DNA from: a bacterium
GTDB taxonomy: Bacteria > Atribacterota > Phoenicimicrobiia > Phoenicimicrobiales > Phoenicimicrobiaceae
Reading direction: 5' to 3'
NCBI GenBank assembly: GCA_018819665.1
Contig: JAHJOY010000199.1
Coordinates: forward strand, 1 to 5,753
DNA length: 5,753 nt
Every line of letters begins with the position of its first letter. Within the stretch, counting starts at the first letter, position 1. This document shows, piece by piece, positions 1-5,741 of this stretch. A model generated the notes under the pieces. The model did no database searches, was not told the DNA's origin, and saw only the letters and a program-made list of their open reading frames with translations. The position numbers and the translations under genes are program-made.

Positions 1-24
1 AGTTGTCAGTTTATTATGTTTTAT

Positions 25-64
25 GTCATTGCGAGCTCTGATTTATCAGAGCGTGGCAATCTCG
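25..64. repeat. REP-like imperfect palindrome
   Basis: The core is a perfect 8-bp inverted repeat (GCTCTGAT at 35-42, ATCAGAGC at 45-52) with a 2-base loop. An outer 5-bp stem (ATTGC 28-32, GCAAT 56-60) is separated from it by a small internal loop. The ends CATTGCGAG and GTGGCAATCTC match a motif I recognise from dispersed extragenic palindromes in many bacterial genomes, which can arise from REP-associated transposase activity. No transposase gene is nearby. The element could act as an RNA hairpin on either strand, but the sequence does not show a function. Confidence 0.65.
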
Positions 65-69
65 GTATT

Positions 70-153
70 AAACTAAAAATTTAAAGCTAAAAGCCATAAT
101 TCAAAATTCAAAACCTATATAGTGTATAGCGTACAGCGTTTAGCGTATAGTAT
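70..153. repeat. Heptad-periodic tract, left copy (12 units)
   Basis: The sequence divides without gaps into twelve 7-bp units. The first units are A-rich (type AAACTAA), the middle ones are AATTCAA type (two identical in a row at 98-111), and the last are ATAGCGT type (126-132, with variants at 119, 133 and 140). The unit sequence drifts along the tract but the register holds. It is clearly homologous to 5559-5649 in the same orientation; that copy has 13 units. This resembles the short tandemly repeated heptamers described in cyanobacteria, although the family here is different. Confidence 0.75.
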
Positions 154-195
154 CATAAACAGAATACCTGTTATGTATTTTACGATGTTTTGGTA

Positions 196-233
196 TCGAA
201 TTTATTCGACCCGAAACGGGTTCGATAAATCGA
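196..233. repeat. Long imperfect hairpin, nested palindromes
   Basis: Three short perfect palindromes overlap here: TCGAAT/ATTCGA (196-209, loop TT), ACCCG/CGGGT (209-221, loop AAA) and GGGTTCGAT/ATCGAACCC (218-237, loop AA). The first and third are near copies in inverted arrangement, so the region can also fold as one hairpin of about 16 bp around the AAA at 214-216, with single-base bulges at 199, 205 and 222. There is no T run after it, so it is not a standard intrinsic terminator. It looks like part of a dispersed repeat. Confidence 0.55.
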
Positions 234-250
234 ACCCCTACATTTACATA

Positions 251-291
251 GACAGGCGGGCCTGTCCTCGTGAAAACGGGGAACGCCTGTC
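251..291. repeat. GC-rich hairpin with GNRA tetraloop
   Basis: GACAGGCG at 251-258 is the exact inverse complement of CGCCTGTC at 284-291. Inside, CCTCGT (266-271) pairs with ACGGGG (276-281) across a GAAA tetraloop, a GNRA type that is stable in RNA on the plus strand. A 9-bp direct repeat, GCCTGTCCT, occurs at 260-268 and 285-293, and ACAGGC/GCCTGT at 252-265 offers a competing small hairpin. The composition is strongly GC-rich compared with all surrounding DNA, suggesting an inserted repeat. Whether it is transcribed is unknown. Confidence 0.5.
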
Positions 292-364
292 CTGCGAGAA
301 GGTTGGTAGATTGATTTTGTATCTTTTGCATTTGTATTCTTCCTTCCCGCATATTCCGCCCGCA

Positions 365-525
365 CCTAAACGCTATCCGCTAAACGCTATACGCTTTTTC
401 TTTACTATATACTAATTAGGCTTCTATCTTGTAAACTCATAATTTGCAACTTGCAAACTATAACCCTTTACTCTTTTCTTATTCTTATTTTCCTCACGAT
501 ATACGATATACGATATACGAATTAC
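365..525. repeat. Long heptad-periodic tract with changing unit families
   Basis: Reading in 7-base steps from 365 gives about 23 units in one register. The first four are GCTATAC/GCTAAAC type (365-392). Degenerate units of CTTTACT and AATTAGG type follow, then CTTGTAA/ACTTGCA type (428-462), then pyrimidine-rich units, and finally three identical GATATAC units (498-518). The tract ends a few bases beyond the exbD stop codon (529-531). Periodicity is obvious at 365-392, 442-462 and 496-520; the stretches between keep the phase but are weak. The part at 391-430 is also related to 5693-5741. Confidence 0.6.
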
Positions 526-528
526 TCG

Positions 529-939
529 CTATTCTTTCTCCGCAGGTTGGGTGGCGATGGCAATTTTTTCCGCCCCTCCCTTTTTAAGCAAATCCATCAC
601 TCTGATTACCTTTCCATGGAGTACATTTTTATCTGCCTCTAAAACTACTATTTTTTCGGGCTCCTTTTTTAATTCTGCGGCCACATTTTCGGTAAGTTTT
701 AAAGGATCTATTAGTTTTCCATTAAGGTAAATAGTATTATTTTCAGTAATAGTTACGATAATATTCTCCGATGATTCGGCAGCAGCAAAGTCTCCACTGG
801 GTAAATTAACTTTCACTCTATTTTCTAAATTTACAAAAGTAGTAGTCAACATAAAAAATATCAATAAAAGAAAAACTACATCAATTAAAGAGGTCAGGTC
901 AAAACCGGCACTCTTTTTATTCCGATGAGGAAATTTCAT
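529..939 (-). CDS. exbD: ExbD/TolR-family proton-channel partner
   Basis: A 136-residue protein of normal family length. A short basic N-terminus (residues 1-12) is followed by one membrane segment at about 17-35 (reading LIDVVFLLLIFFML), then a periplasmic domain of about 100 residues. Asp20 within the membrane segment matches the essential proton-binding Asp of ExbD and TolR. The C-terminal part (GKVIRVMDLLKKGGAEKIAIAT) fits the family pattern. The family works as a dimer threaded through the pore of an ExbB/TolQ pentamer, coupling proton flow to motion in the periplasm. The ATG overlaps the 3' end of the channel gene by 23 bp, implying translational coupling; a GGTGG purine stretch 11 bases upstream may serve as ribosome binding site. 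The sequence does not decide between ExbD and TolR: no TonB, Pal or TolB lies in the window, so the symbol denotes the family only. Confidence 0.93.
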   Translation of the reverse strand: MKFPHRNKKSAGFDLTSLIDVVFLLLIFFMLTTTFVNLENRVKVNLPSGDFAAAESSENIIVTITENNTIYLNGKLIDPLKLTENVAAELKKEPEKIVVLEADKNVLHGKVIRVMDLLKKGGAEKIAIATQPAEKE

Positions 940-1597
940 ATTCTACTTCACCACCCTGACTAAGACTGTCCCGAATAATCCCACCATTATTAGTTTCCTG
1001 ATAAATTAGAAGATCTATAAGTTCTACACAATTTACTTCCATCTCTCTTATCAATTTATCTACTCGGTGAGATAAATAATTATAAACCACGATAGTCGGT
1101 ATAGCTATCGACAATCCAAAGGCAGTAGTAAGCAGTGCCTCAGAAATTCCTCCTGCGAGTGCTTCTGGTTTACCTACTCCCATAACTGCTATTACATTGA
1201 AGGCCCTAATCATACCAAATACTGTTCCTAAAAGCCCCAATAATGGACAAACATTACCGATGGTGGAAAGCGTAGACAAGTTTCTCTCTAATATAGGAAT
1301 TTCCTGGTTGGCACTATCTTCAACCGCCTCTTTTATCTCATCCAGTCCCCGGCCATATTTCATTAAACCGGCTAACATAATCTTTGAAATGGGAGTTGGG
1401 CTTTTACGACAAGCAGAAATAGCCAGTTCAATGCTCCCCTTTTTAACTAAATTTTTAACTCGTAAAACAAATTTTTTACTTTTAGTTTTAATGCTCTTTA
1501 AATAGAACATCCTCTCAAAAAAAATAGTCATTGCAATTAACGAACATATAAAGATGGGATACATTAAGAACCCACCTTTTTCAAAAACTTCTAACAT
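917..1597 (-). CDS. exbB: ExbB/TolQ/MotA-family proton channel subunit
   Basis: A 226-residue protein with the three-helix layout of the family. TM1 is at about 12-31, entering through a MYPIF motif and ending in the typical ER pair (Glu28-Arg29). A cytoplasmic stretch spans about 32-106. TM2 at about 110-135 contains the family signature PLLGLLGTVFGMI (118-130), and TM3 at about 147-172 contains GGISEALLTTAFGLSIAIP with Thr157/Thr158 and Pro167, matching the pore-lining Thr region. It should form the pentameric inner-membrane proton channel that energises a periplasmic machine with the ExbD partner just downstream. The chosen ATG has an AAGAGGGGG site 10 bases upstream and gives the usual N-terminus before the KGG motif; Met12 also has an upstream AGGTGG and is a possible but less likely start. 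A TATAAA -10-like hexamer lies at 1640-1645 on this strand, but no good -35 accompanies it. TolQ and ExbB cannot be told apart here. Confidence 0.95.
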   Translation of the reverse strand: MLEVFEKGGFLMYPIFICSLIAMTIFFERMFYLKSIKTKSKKFVLRVKNLVKKGSIELAISACRKSPTPISKIMLAGLMKYGRGLDEIKEAVEDSANQEIPILERNLSTLSTIGNVCPLLGLLGTVFGMIRAFNVIAVMGVGKPEALAGGISEALLTTAFGLSIAIPTIVVYNYLSHRVDKLIREMEVNCVELIDLLIYQETNNGGIIRDSLSQGGEVEYEISSSE

Positions 1598-1607
1598 TAA
1601 ATATCTG

Positions 1608-1616
1608 CCCCCTCTT
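1608..1616 (-). promoter_or_regulatory. Ribosome binding site of exbB homologue
   Basis: On the minus strand the purine run AAGAGGGGG ends 10 bases before the ATG at 1597. It supports the longer start over the internal Met12. The spacing is slightly long but usable. Confidence 0.5.
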
Positions 1617-1671
1617 CTTTTATGATCTTACTAATTAAATTTATACTTAATTTTCCAATTCACTAATTAAT

Positions 1672-1743
1672 TCAGTCTACCGGTCAATTTAGTTACCCAG
1701 TTACCCGGTTTACCAGTTGACCAGTTAATTCTAATCGTTAATT
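1672..1743. repeat. Octamer array, CCCAGTTA type
   Basis: Nine 8-bp steps hold one register, with the core units at 1688-1727 (such as CCCAGTTA at 1696 and ACCAGTTA at 1720) clearly related and the outer ones degenerate. It faces the array at 1801-1848, which carries the same unit in reverse orientation. Confidence 0.65.
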
Positions 1744-1851
1744 TTAAATATAGGTTCTCAGTTACAAGATGAAAGTTAGTTGATACAGTGAACCAACCTG
1801 ATTTTAACTCTTCAACCGGGTAACCGGTAAACTGGCTAACCGGCTAACCAA
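1689..1851 (-). repeat. Potential long hairpin between TPR gene and exbB
   Basis: Bases 1689-1729 can pair with 1811-1851 around an 81-base loop. Thirty of 41 positions are Watson-Crick. In RNA from the minus strand, the sense strand of all three genes, five further positions become G-U pairs, giving 35 of 41; RNA from the plus strand gains only two. The 3' arm is not followed by a U run, so termination by the intrinsic route is unlikely. Roles in transcript stability, processing or uneven expression of the upstream and downstream genes are possible. The fold was worked out by hand, with no energy computed. Confidence 0.45.
1801..1848. repeat. Octamer array, inverted partner
   Basis: Six 8-bp steps, each ending in AAC, keep one register; the best units are CGGGTAAC (1817), TGGCTAAC (1833) and CGGCTAAC (1841). 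Its inverse complement aligns with 1689-1729 at 30 of 41 positions. Confidence 0.65.
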
Positions 1852-1875
1852 TTTTATACTCCCTACTTCTTTTTT

Positions 1876-1910
1876 CAAACTTGAAACTCGTAACTTGCAA
1901 CTTGCAACTT
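1876..1910. repeat. Heptamer array GCAACTT, five units
   Basis: Five consecutive 7-bp units; the two at 1897-1910 are identical GCAACTT, and those at 1876, 1883 and 1890 are variants. The array abuts and overlaps by two bases the TPR stop codon (1909-1911). The same unit family, in the same orientation, recurs at 428-463 within the tract downstream of exbD. Confidence 0.75.
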
Positions 1911-4900
1911 ATTGTTCTTTCTGCAAAGCTTCCAATCTTTCCTGGGCTTTTCCCACATATGGGCTCTGGGGATATTTAGAGATTAAGTTCTGATAATCAG
2001 AAATAGCTTTTTCTTGATTTTCTAACTTTTCCCAGCAAATTGCCTTGATATACAGAATATCATCACCGTATTCTAGACTGGAATAATCTTTTAAATATTT
2101 TTCTCCCACATTAATGGTCTTTTCATATTCATCTTTTTTAAAATAAGAAAGGCACAGGCCATACAAAGCCTCTGACAGATATGGGCTATCAGGATATTCT
2201 CTTACCAGTCTATCTAAATTGATAATACTATCCATCCAGTCCTCTTCCTGTAAATAGATCTGGCTTAATAAATACATAGCTTCTGCCCTAAAACTACTAT
2301 TACTGTAAGAATCTATAAACTTTCCCAGTTCTGCCTTAGCCATATTCTTATCCCCTGAAAGATAATAGTTCTTGCCAACTCTAAACTGCGCTTCTTCAGT
2401 GAATTTACTATCAGGATAAGTACTTATAAGTTTTTTAAATTCCTCAACGGACGATTTGTAATCTTTATTCTCCAGATAAATCCAGGCGATAGCATATTGG
2501 GCATTAGCTGAGAAATCCCCCTTAGGATACATTTCGATAAATTTTTCGTATGCTTCTCTGGCCTTCTGATAATCTTTAAGATTATACCATGATTCTGCCG
2601 CCATAAACTTTGCTCTTTGCCCCAAATCTAAATTTTCTTCATCTTCTTCCACTTGGTTAAAATATTCGCTCGCCTTCTTATAATCAGTTAATTTAAAATA
2701 ACTCCACCCCATCCAGTAATAACTTTCCGAGAGCAAAGGGGATTGAGGGAAAAATTGAATAATTTTATTAAATTCCTCAATTGCCTCTTTATCTCTCTTC
2801 TGATTATAATAATAATTGCCCAATCTAAAATATGCCTCCTGAGAAAAATTACTCTGAGGGTATTTTTCTCTTAATTCTTCAAATGCTGCAATTTCTCCTT
2901 CTTGATCCCCTAATTCTTTAGAGGCCTTCCCTCTTAAATAGAGTGCTTCATCGGTGGATGTTTTCTTTAATTCTGATAAAGCTAATTTATATTTTTTTAA
3001 ATCATACAAATCCTTGCCCAATTCGAAATGGGCTGACTTAATAAGTTCACTTTGCGGATATTTCTCTATAAATTCTTGAAATTCTAAAATTGCTTTTTCT
3101 TTATCGCCCTGCCGTGAATAAGTCAAACCTAAATCAAAACTGACTTTTTCTAATAAAGAATCTTCCACTTCGAACTGCTTTAAGCTCTCCAGATTTTCAA
3201 TAGCTTTACTATATTCTTTTAAATTAAGCCAACAACGAGCCAGTAAATATTGGGCCTCTTCTTTCCTCTTATCTTCTATTTCTGCTTCTGAGATTAAGTC
3301 CTTTAATTGTATTATCGCTTCTTCATATTTATTTTCTTTAAATAAACTCAAACTATTATAATATTTCACTTCGGAAGCCAATTCAAATCCCGGAAAGAAA
3401 AATAATAAATTATTAAATACTTCTTCTGCTTCTTTATATTTTCCAGACCTGAAGTAAGCCTGACCCAACAAGTAATACACTTCTTCTATCTCTTTCCCTT
3501 TATATTCGATATATTTCTCCAAAAATTCCCGGTATACTTTGATCGTCTCCAGGTAATTATTCCCCTGAAAATAGGATTTGCCCAACTTATGTCTGGCTTG
3601 TAAGGCTAAATCACTATCGGGAAAATCATTTAATAATTTCAAAAACCTCTTGGCCGCTTCTTCATATTCTTCTAACAGATAATAACACCACCCGCTACCC
3701 CAGAGGGCATCATCAGTATACTCGTTTATCTCCGAATCGGAAACTACTCTCTCATACTCTACCTGAGCCAACTTATATTCCTTCTGCTGGAAATAACACT
3801 CAGCCAACAGATAGCGGGCATGGGGATAATCACTCTTTATATCCAGGGCTTTTTTTATTTCTTCAACAGCCACAGTATAATCTTTCAAAGAATAGAATTC
3901 ATAACCTAATTTATAATGTTCTTCAGCTTTTTCTTCCTCACCACTGACCTTTAATTCAGTCACCTTTTTTCTTTCTTCGCGGTATTTATCCATCTGATCA
4001 AGCTGATAATATGAGCGGGAAAGAAATTGACGCGCCTTTTCATATTTAGGATTATAATCTAAAGATCTATTAAATTCTTCGATAGCTTTATCATATTCAC
4101 CTTTCAAATAATAATCATAGCCGGTGTTAAAATGCTTTAAAGTCTCTCTCCCGTATTTTTTCTCTTCCAGACAATTATTTAAAAAATGTTTGGCTGTATT
4201 GTCGAAAGAATCAATCCTGATAACTTCTTCCCATTGAGAAATAGAATTATCCAGATCCCCTATCTGATAATAGCTTAAAGCCAAATAGTAATGAGGTTCC
4301 TTAAAATTGGGATTTGCCAGAATAGACGATTTAAAATAACTTACCGCTTCTTTAAAATTGCCATTTTTATAAGATAAATAGCCTCTTTCGTAATTTTCAT
4401 AAGCTTTCCGGCCGTATTTTTGGGACTGTTCGTTCTTTTTAATAAACCAGGAAATCTCTTTATTTTTGGGATCTATCCTTAAAACTTCTTCACACTCATC
4501 AAGAGAAAGGCCTATCTCGCCCATATCATAATAAATCTGAACCAGATAAATGTGGGCTTCTAATGAATCAGGATTGTATTTTGCAGAAGAAATAAAATAT
4601 TCGATCGCCTGCTCATGCTCGCCTTTAGAATAAAAGGCATATCCTAATCTAAAATAAGCCTGAGAAGCTTTTTTATAAATATCTTTACTTTTCAATTGAT
4701 TATCTTCTACCAGTTGGATAAAACTGTTTAAACTGTTTGCTTCCCTAATAGTCCAACGGGTTCTGTTATAAATCTCCGCTAAAAGATAATAAGCTTCGGC
4801 ATACTTAGGGTCTGCTGCCACCGCTCTTTCTCCGTAATCTATGGCCTCAGCCCATAATTTTTTACTGGGATAATCAACCCCTTCATATTCAACAATGGCT

Positions 4901-5544
4901 TTGTCCATTAAATCAAGACATTTATAATAATTCCTCAGAGCTTCAAGGGAAGCGGTAGGAGTTTTTGTTAATCTATCTCTATCTTGAATTGATAATTCAA
5001 TATTTAACTCTTTTAAGATAAATAAAACTACCTTATCTTTTAAGTTAAAAATATCTGTATTTCCCACTATGAAATCTCGAAAAGCAATAATTTCTCCGGT
5101 GGAGTTATTGTACTTTTTAAGATTTGAATTTAAATTAGATGGAGAAGAAAGATAGAAATCGCCAAAAAATATAACCTCAGCGTTTAGATTCTTACTAAAC
5201 TGGATTAATAGAGATTTATCTATCTCGGCTGAAATGGATAACAAGTCATATTTATAGTACAAACCCTCTATCTCTTGACGAGAAGAACAGACGAGAACAT
5301 CAATCTGAGAAAGATCATCTATCAGCATGTCGGTCAAACCTTTACTTAACCAATCCCAGCTTGACTGCCCGGTACGATTATTAAAATATAAAACGCTTAT
5401 CTTCATGTCAGAGGCCTGAACAATCTGTATATTATAAAAAAAACTAATCATTATTGTAAAAACAATAATGATGCAAAAAAGTTTCAATGAAAATTTTTCT
5501 TTTAAAAATTCATTTTTTAAAAGATAATTGGCTATTTTAGTCAT
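1909..5544 (-). CDS. Exported TolB-N/CsgG-like domain plus TPR-array protein
   Basis: A 1211-residue protein. Residues 1-21 are basic, 22-42 hydrophobic, and VQA-S at 42-45 suggests signal peptidase cleavage after Ala44, so the protein should act outside the inner membrane; an uncleaved anchor is possible. Residues about 46-190 look like the alpha/beta domain shared by TolB-N, FlgO and CsgG-type proteins: a first strand KISVLYFNN, the helix WLSKGLTDMLIDDLSQI, then the strand VLVCSSR, and the strand AEVIFFGDF near 122-130. From about 203 to the end are roughly two dozen TPRs. Two-repeat units of 87 residues occur at about 294-540. Towards the C-terminus repeats become 37-residue YPxS-type units like those of YbgF/CpoB and BamD. 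No enzyme motif, lipobox or peptidoglycan-binding domain is seen. The likely role is a periplasmic scaffold or binding partner of the ExbB/ExbD motor encoded downstream. The ATG has a close AAGGGAG site. Family assignment of the repeats is firm; the front domain is a good guess; the partner is unknown. Confidence 0.9.
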   Translation of the reverse strand: MTKIANYLLKNEFLKEKFSLKLFCIIIVFTIMISFFYNIQIVQASDMKISVLYFNNRTGQSSWDWLSKGLTDMLIDDLSQIDVLVCSSRQEIEGLYYKYDLLSISAEIDKSLLIQFSKNLNAEVIFFGDFYLSSPSNLNSNLKKYNNSTGEIIAFRDFIVGNTDIFNLKDKVVLFILKELNIELSIQDRDRLTKTPTASLEALRNYYKCLDLMDKAIVEYEGVDYPSKKLWAEAIDYGERAVAADPKYAEAYYLLAEIYNRTRWTIREANSLNSFIQLVEDNQLKSKDIYKKASQAYFRLGYAFYSKGEHEQAIEYFISSAKYNPDSLEAHIYLVQIYYDMGEIGLSLDECEEVLRIDPKNKEISWFIKKNEQSQKYGRKAYENYERGYLSYKNGNFKEAVSYFKSSILANPNFKEPHYYLALSYYQIGDLDNSISQWEEVIRIDSFDNTAKHFLNNCLEEKKYGRETLKHFNTGYDYYLKGEYDKAIEEFNRSLDYNPKYEKARQFLSRSYYQLDQMDKYREERKKVTELKVSGEEEKAEEHYKLGYEFYSLKDYTVAVEEIKKALDIKSDYPHARYLLAECYFQQKEYKLAQVEYERVVSDSEINEYTDDALWGSGWCYYLLEEYEEAAKRFLKLLNDFPDSDLALQARHKLGKSYFQGNNYLETIKVYREFLEKYIEYKGKEIEEVYYLLGQAYFRSGKYKEAEEVFNNLLFFFPGFELASEVKYYNSLSLFKENKYEEAIIQLKDLISEAEIEDKRKEEAQYLLARCWLNLKEYSKAIENLESLKQFEVEDSLLEKVSFDLGLTYSRQGDKEKAILEFQEFIEKYPQSELIKSAHFELGKDLYDLKKYKLALSELKKTSTDEALYLRGKASKELGDQEGEIAAFEELREKYPQSNFSQEAYFRLGNYYYNQKRDKEAIEEFNKIIQFFPQSPLLSESYYWMGWSYFKLTDYKKASEYFNQVEEDEENLDLGQRAKFMAAESWYNLKDYQKAREAYEKFIEMYPKGDFSANAQYAIAWIYLENKDYKSSVEEFKKLISTYPDSKFTEEAQFRVGKNYYLSGDKNMAKAELGKFIDSYSNSSFRAEAMYLLSQIYLQEEDWMDSIINLDRLVREYPDSPYLSEALYGLCLSYFKKDEYEKTINVGEKYLKDYSSLEYGDDILYIKAICWEKLENQEKAISDYQNLISKYPQSPYVGKAQERLEALQKEQ

Positions 5545-5548
5545 TAAT

Positions 5549-5555
5549 CTCCCTT
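5549..5555 (-). promoter_or_regulatory. Ribosome binding site of the TPR gene
   Basis: On the minus strand AAGGGAG ends four bases before the ATG at 5544. It fits the start that gives a complete signal peptide. The array beginning at 5559 lies immediately upstream, so the 5' leader, and perhaps the promoter, must be inside or beyond repeat DNA. Confidence 0.6.
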
Positions 5556-5558
5556 GTC

Positions 5559-5649
5559 AAACTAAAAACTTAAAGCGAAAAGCGAAAAACCATAATTCAA
5601 AACTCAAAACCTGTATAGCGTATAGCGTACAGCATTTAGCGTATAGTTA
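5559..5649. repeat. Heptad-periodic tract, right copy (13 units)
   Basis: Thirteen 7-bp units in one register. A-rich units come first, including two identical AAGCGAA (5573-5586), then AATTCAA and AACTCAA, then ATAGCGT twice (5615-5628) with variants. It aligns with 70-153 over its whole length in the same orientation, and the difference in length is one unit, in the AAGCGAA portion. It occupies the leader of the TPR gene, beginning 14 bases before its start codon. On the minus strand the units read CTATACG type, which resembles weak -10 hexamers, but I cannot point to a supported promoter. Confidence 0.75.
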
Positions 5650-5692
5650 AAAGATTCTGTATAATATATTTGAGTTGTAATCCTACACACTT

Positions 5693-5741
5693 TACGTTTT
5701 TTTCTTTACTACATACTATGTATGAATTTGGCTTCTTTCTT
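5693..5741. repeat. Second block shared with left flank
   Basis: The stretch matches 391-430 with a small insertion: both contain TTTCTTTACTA or TTTCTTTACTAC, then ATACTA, an AAT-T-GG segment and CTTCT-TCTT. Together with the heptad tract next to it, this shows the two flanks of the gene block derive from the same composite intergenic element, separated by different middle sequences. Confidence 0.55.

Larger units (their letters stand above)
121..395. repeat. Possible MITE-like unit with inverted heptamer ends
   Basis: Four AGCGTAT-type heptamers at 121-148 face four of the same type in reverse orientation at 368-395. The two arms match at about 22 of 28 positions. Between them lie about 220 bases that are richer in G+C than the flanks and hold the hairpins at 196-233 and 251-291. 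The matching position in the right flank has only about 43 unrelated bases between the shared sequences, which suggests an insertion here or a deletion there. No target-site duplication is evident and no protein is encoded, so mobility is only an inference. Confidence 0.3.
1..528. other. Noncoding left flank, repeat-filled
   Basis: I see no credible gene here. The open frames present run through palindromes and tandem repeats, have no convincing ribosome binding site and resemble no known family. In order the stretch holds a REP-like palindrome, a 7-bp periodic tract, a cluster of GC-rich hairpins, and a second long 7-bp periodic tract that runs up to the exbD stop codon. I did not find a classic GC stem followed by a T run downstream of exbD on the minus strand, so the operon terminator is not identified. 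Confidence 0.7.
1598..1908. other. 311-bp intergenic gap with repeat arrays
   Basis: The gap lies between the TPR gene and the exbB homologue, all on the same strand. From the TPR side it holds a five-unit heptamer array, a facing pair of octamer arrays capable of a long hairpin, an AT-rich leader with a weak -10-like TATAAA (1645 to 1640), and the exbB ribosome binding site. No open frame here is credible. Whether the three genes form one transcript or exbB has its own promoter cannot be settled from sequence. No intrinsic terminator with a T run is visible on the minus strand. Confidence 0.6.

Noticed and set aside
251..291. Intrinsic terminator for the operon
   Set aside because: The stem is stable, but no T run follows it on the minus strand and it lies more than 230 bases past exbD.
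140..365. Two minus-strand open frames in the hairpin region
   Set aside because: They overlap each other in different frames within GC-rich palindromic DNA, and neither has a clear ribosome binding site or recognisable motif.
122..415. Plus-strand open frame of 97 codons
   Set aside because: It runs through heptamer arrays and several palindromes, has no good ribosome binding site, and its translation resembles no protein family.
451..642. Plus-strand open frame of 63 codons
   Set aside because: It starts in a heptamer array and overlaps the 3' part of the well-supported exbD homologue on the opposite strand.
1197..1505. Plus-strand open frame of 102 codons
   Set aside because: It is the antisense shadow of the conserved exbB homologue.
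1598..1910. CRISPR-like reading of the arrays near the TPR stop codon
   Set aside because: The units are only 7-8 bp and contiguous, with no unique spacers of regular length and no cas genes.
5660..5665. Perfect TATAAT on the plus strand
   Set aside because: No -35 at the right distance and no downstream gene on that strand in the window; chance is likely in AT-rich DNA.
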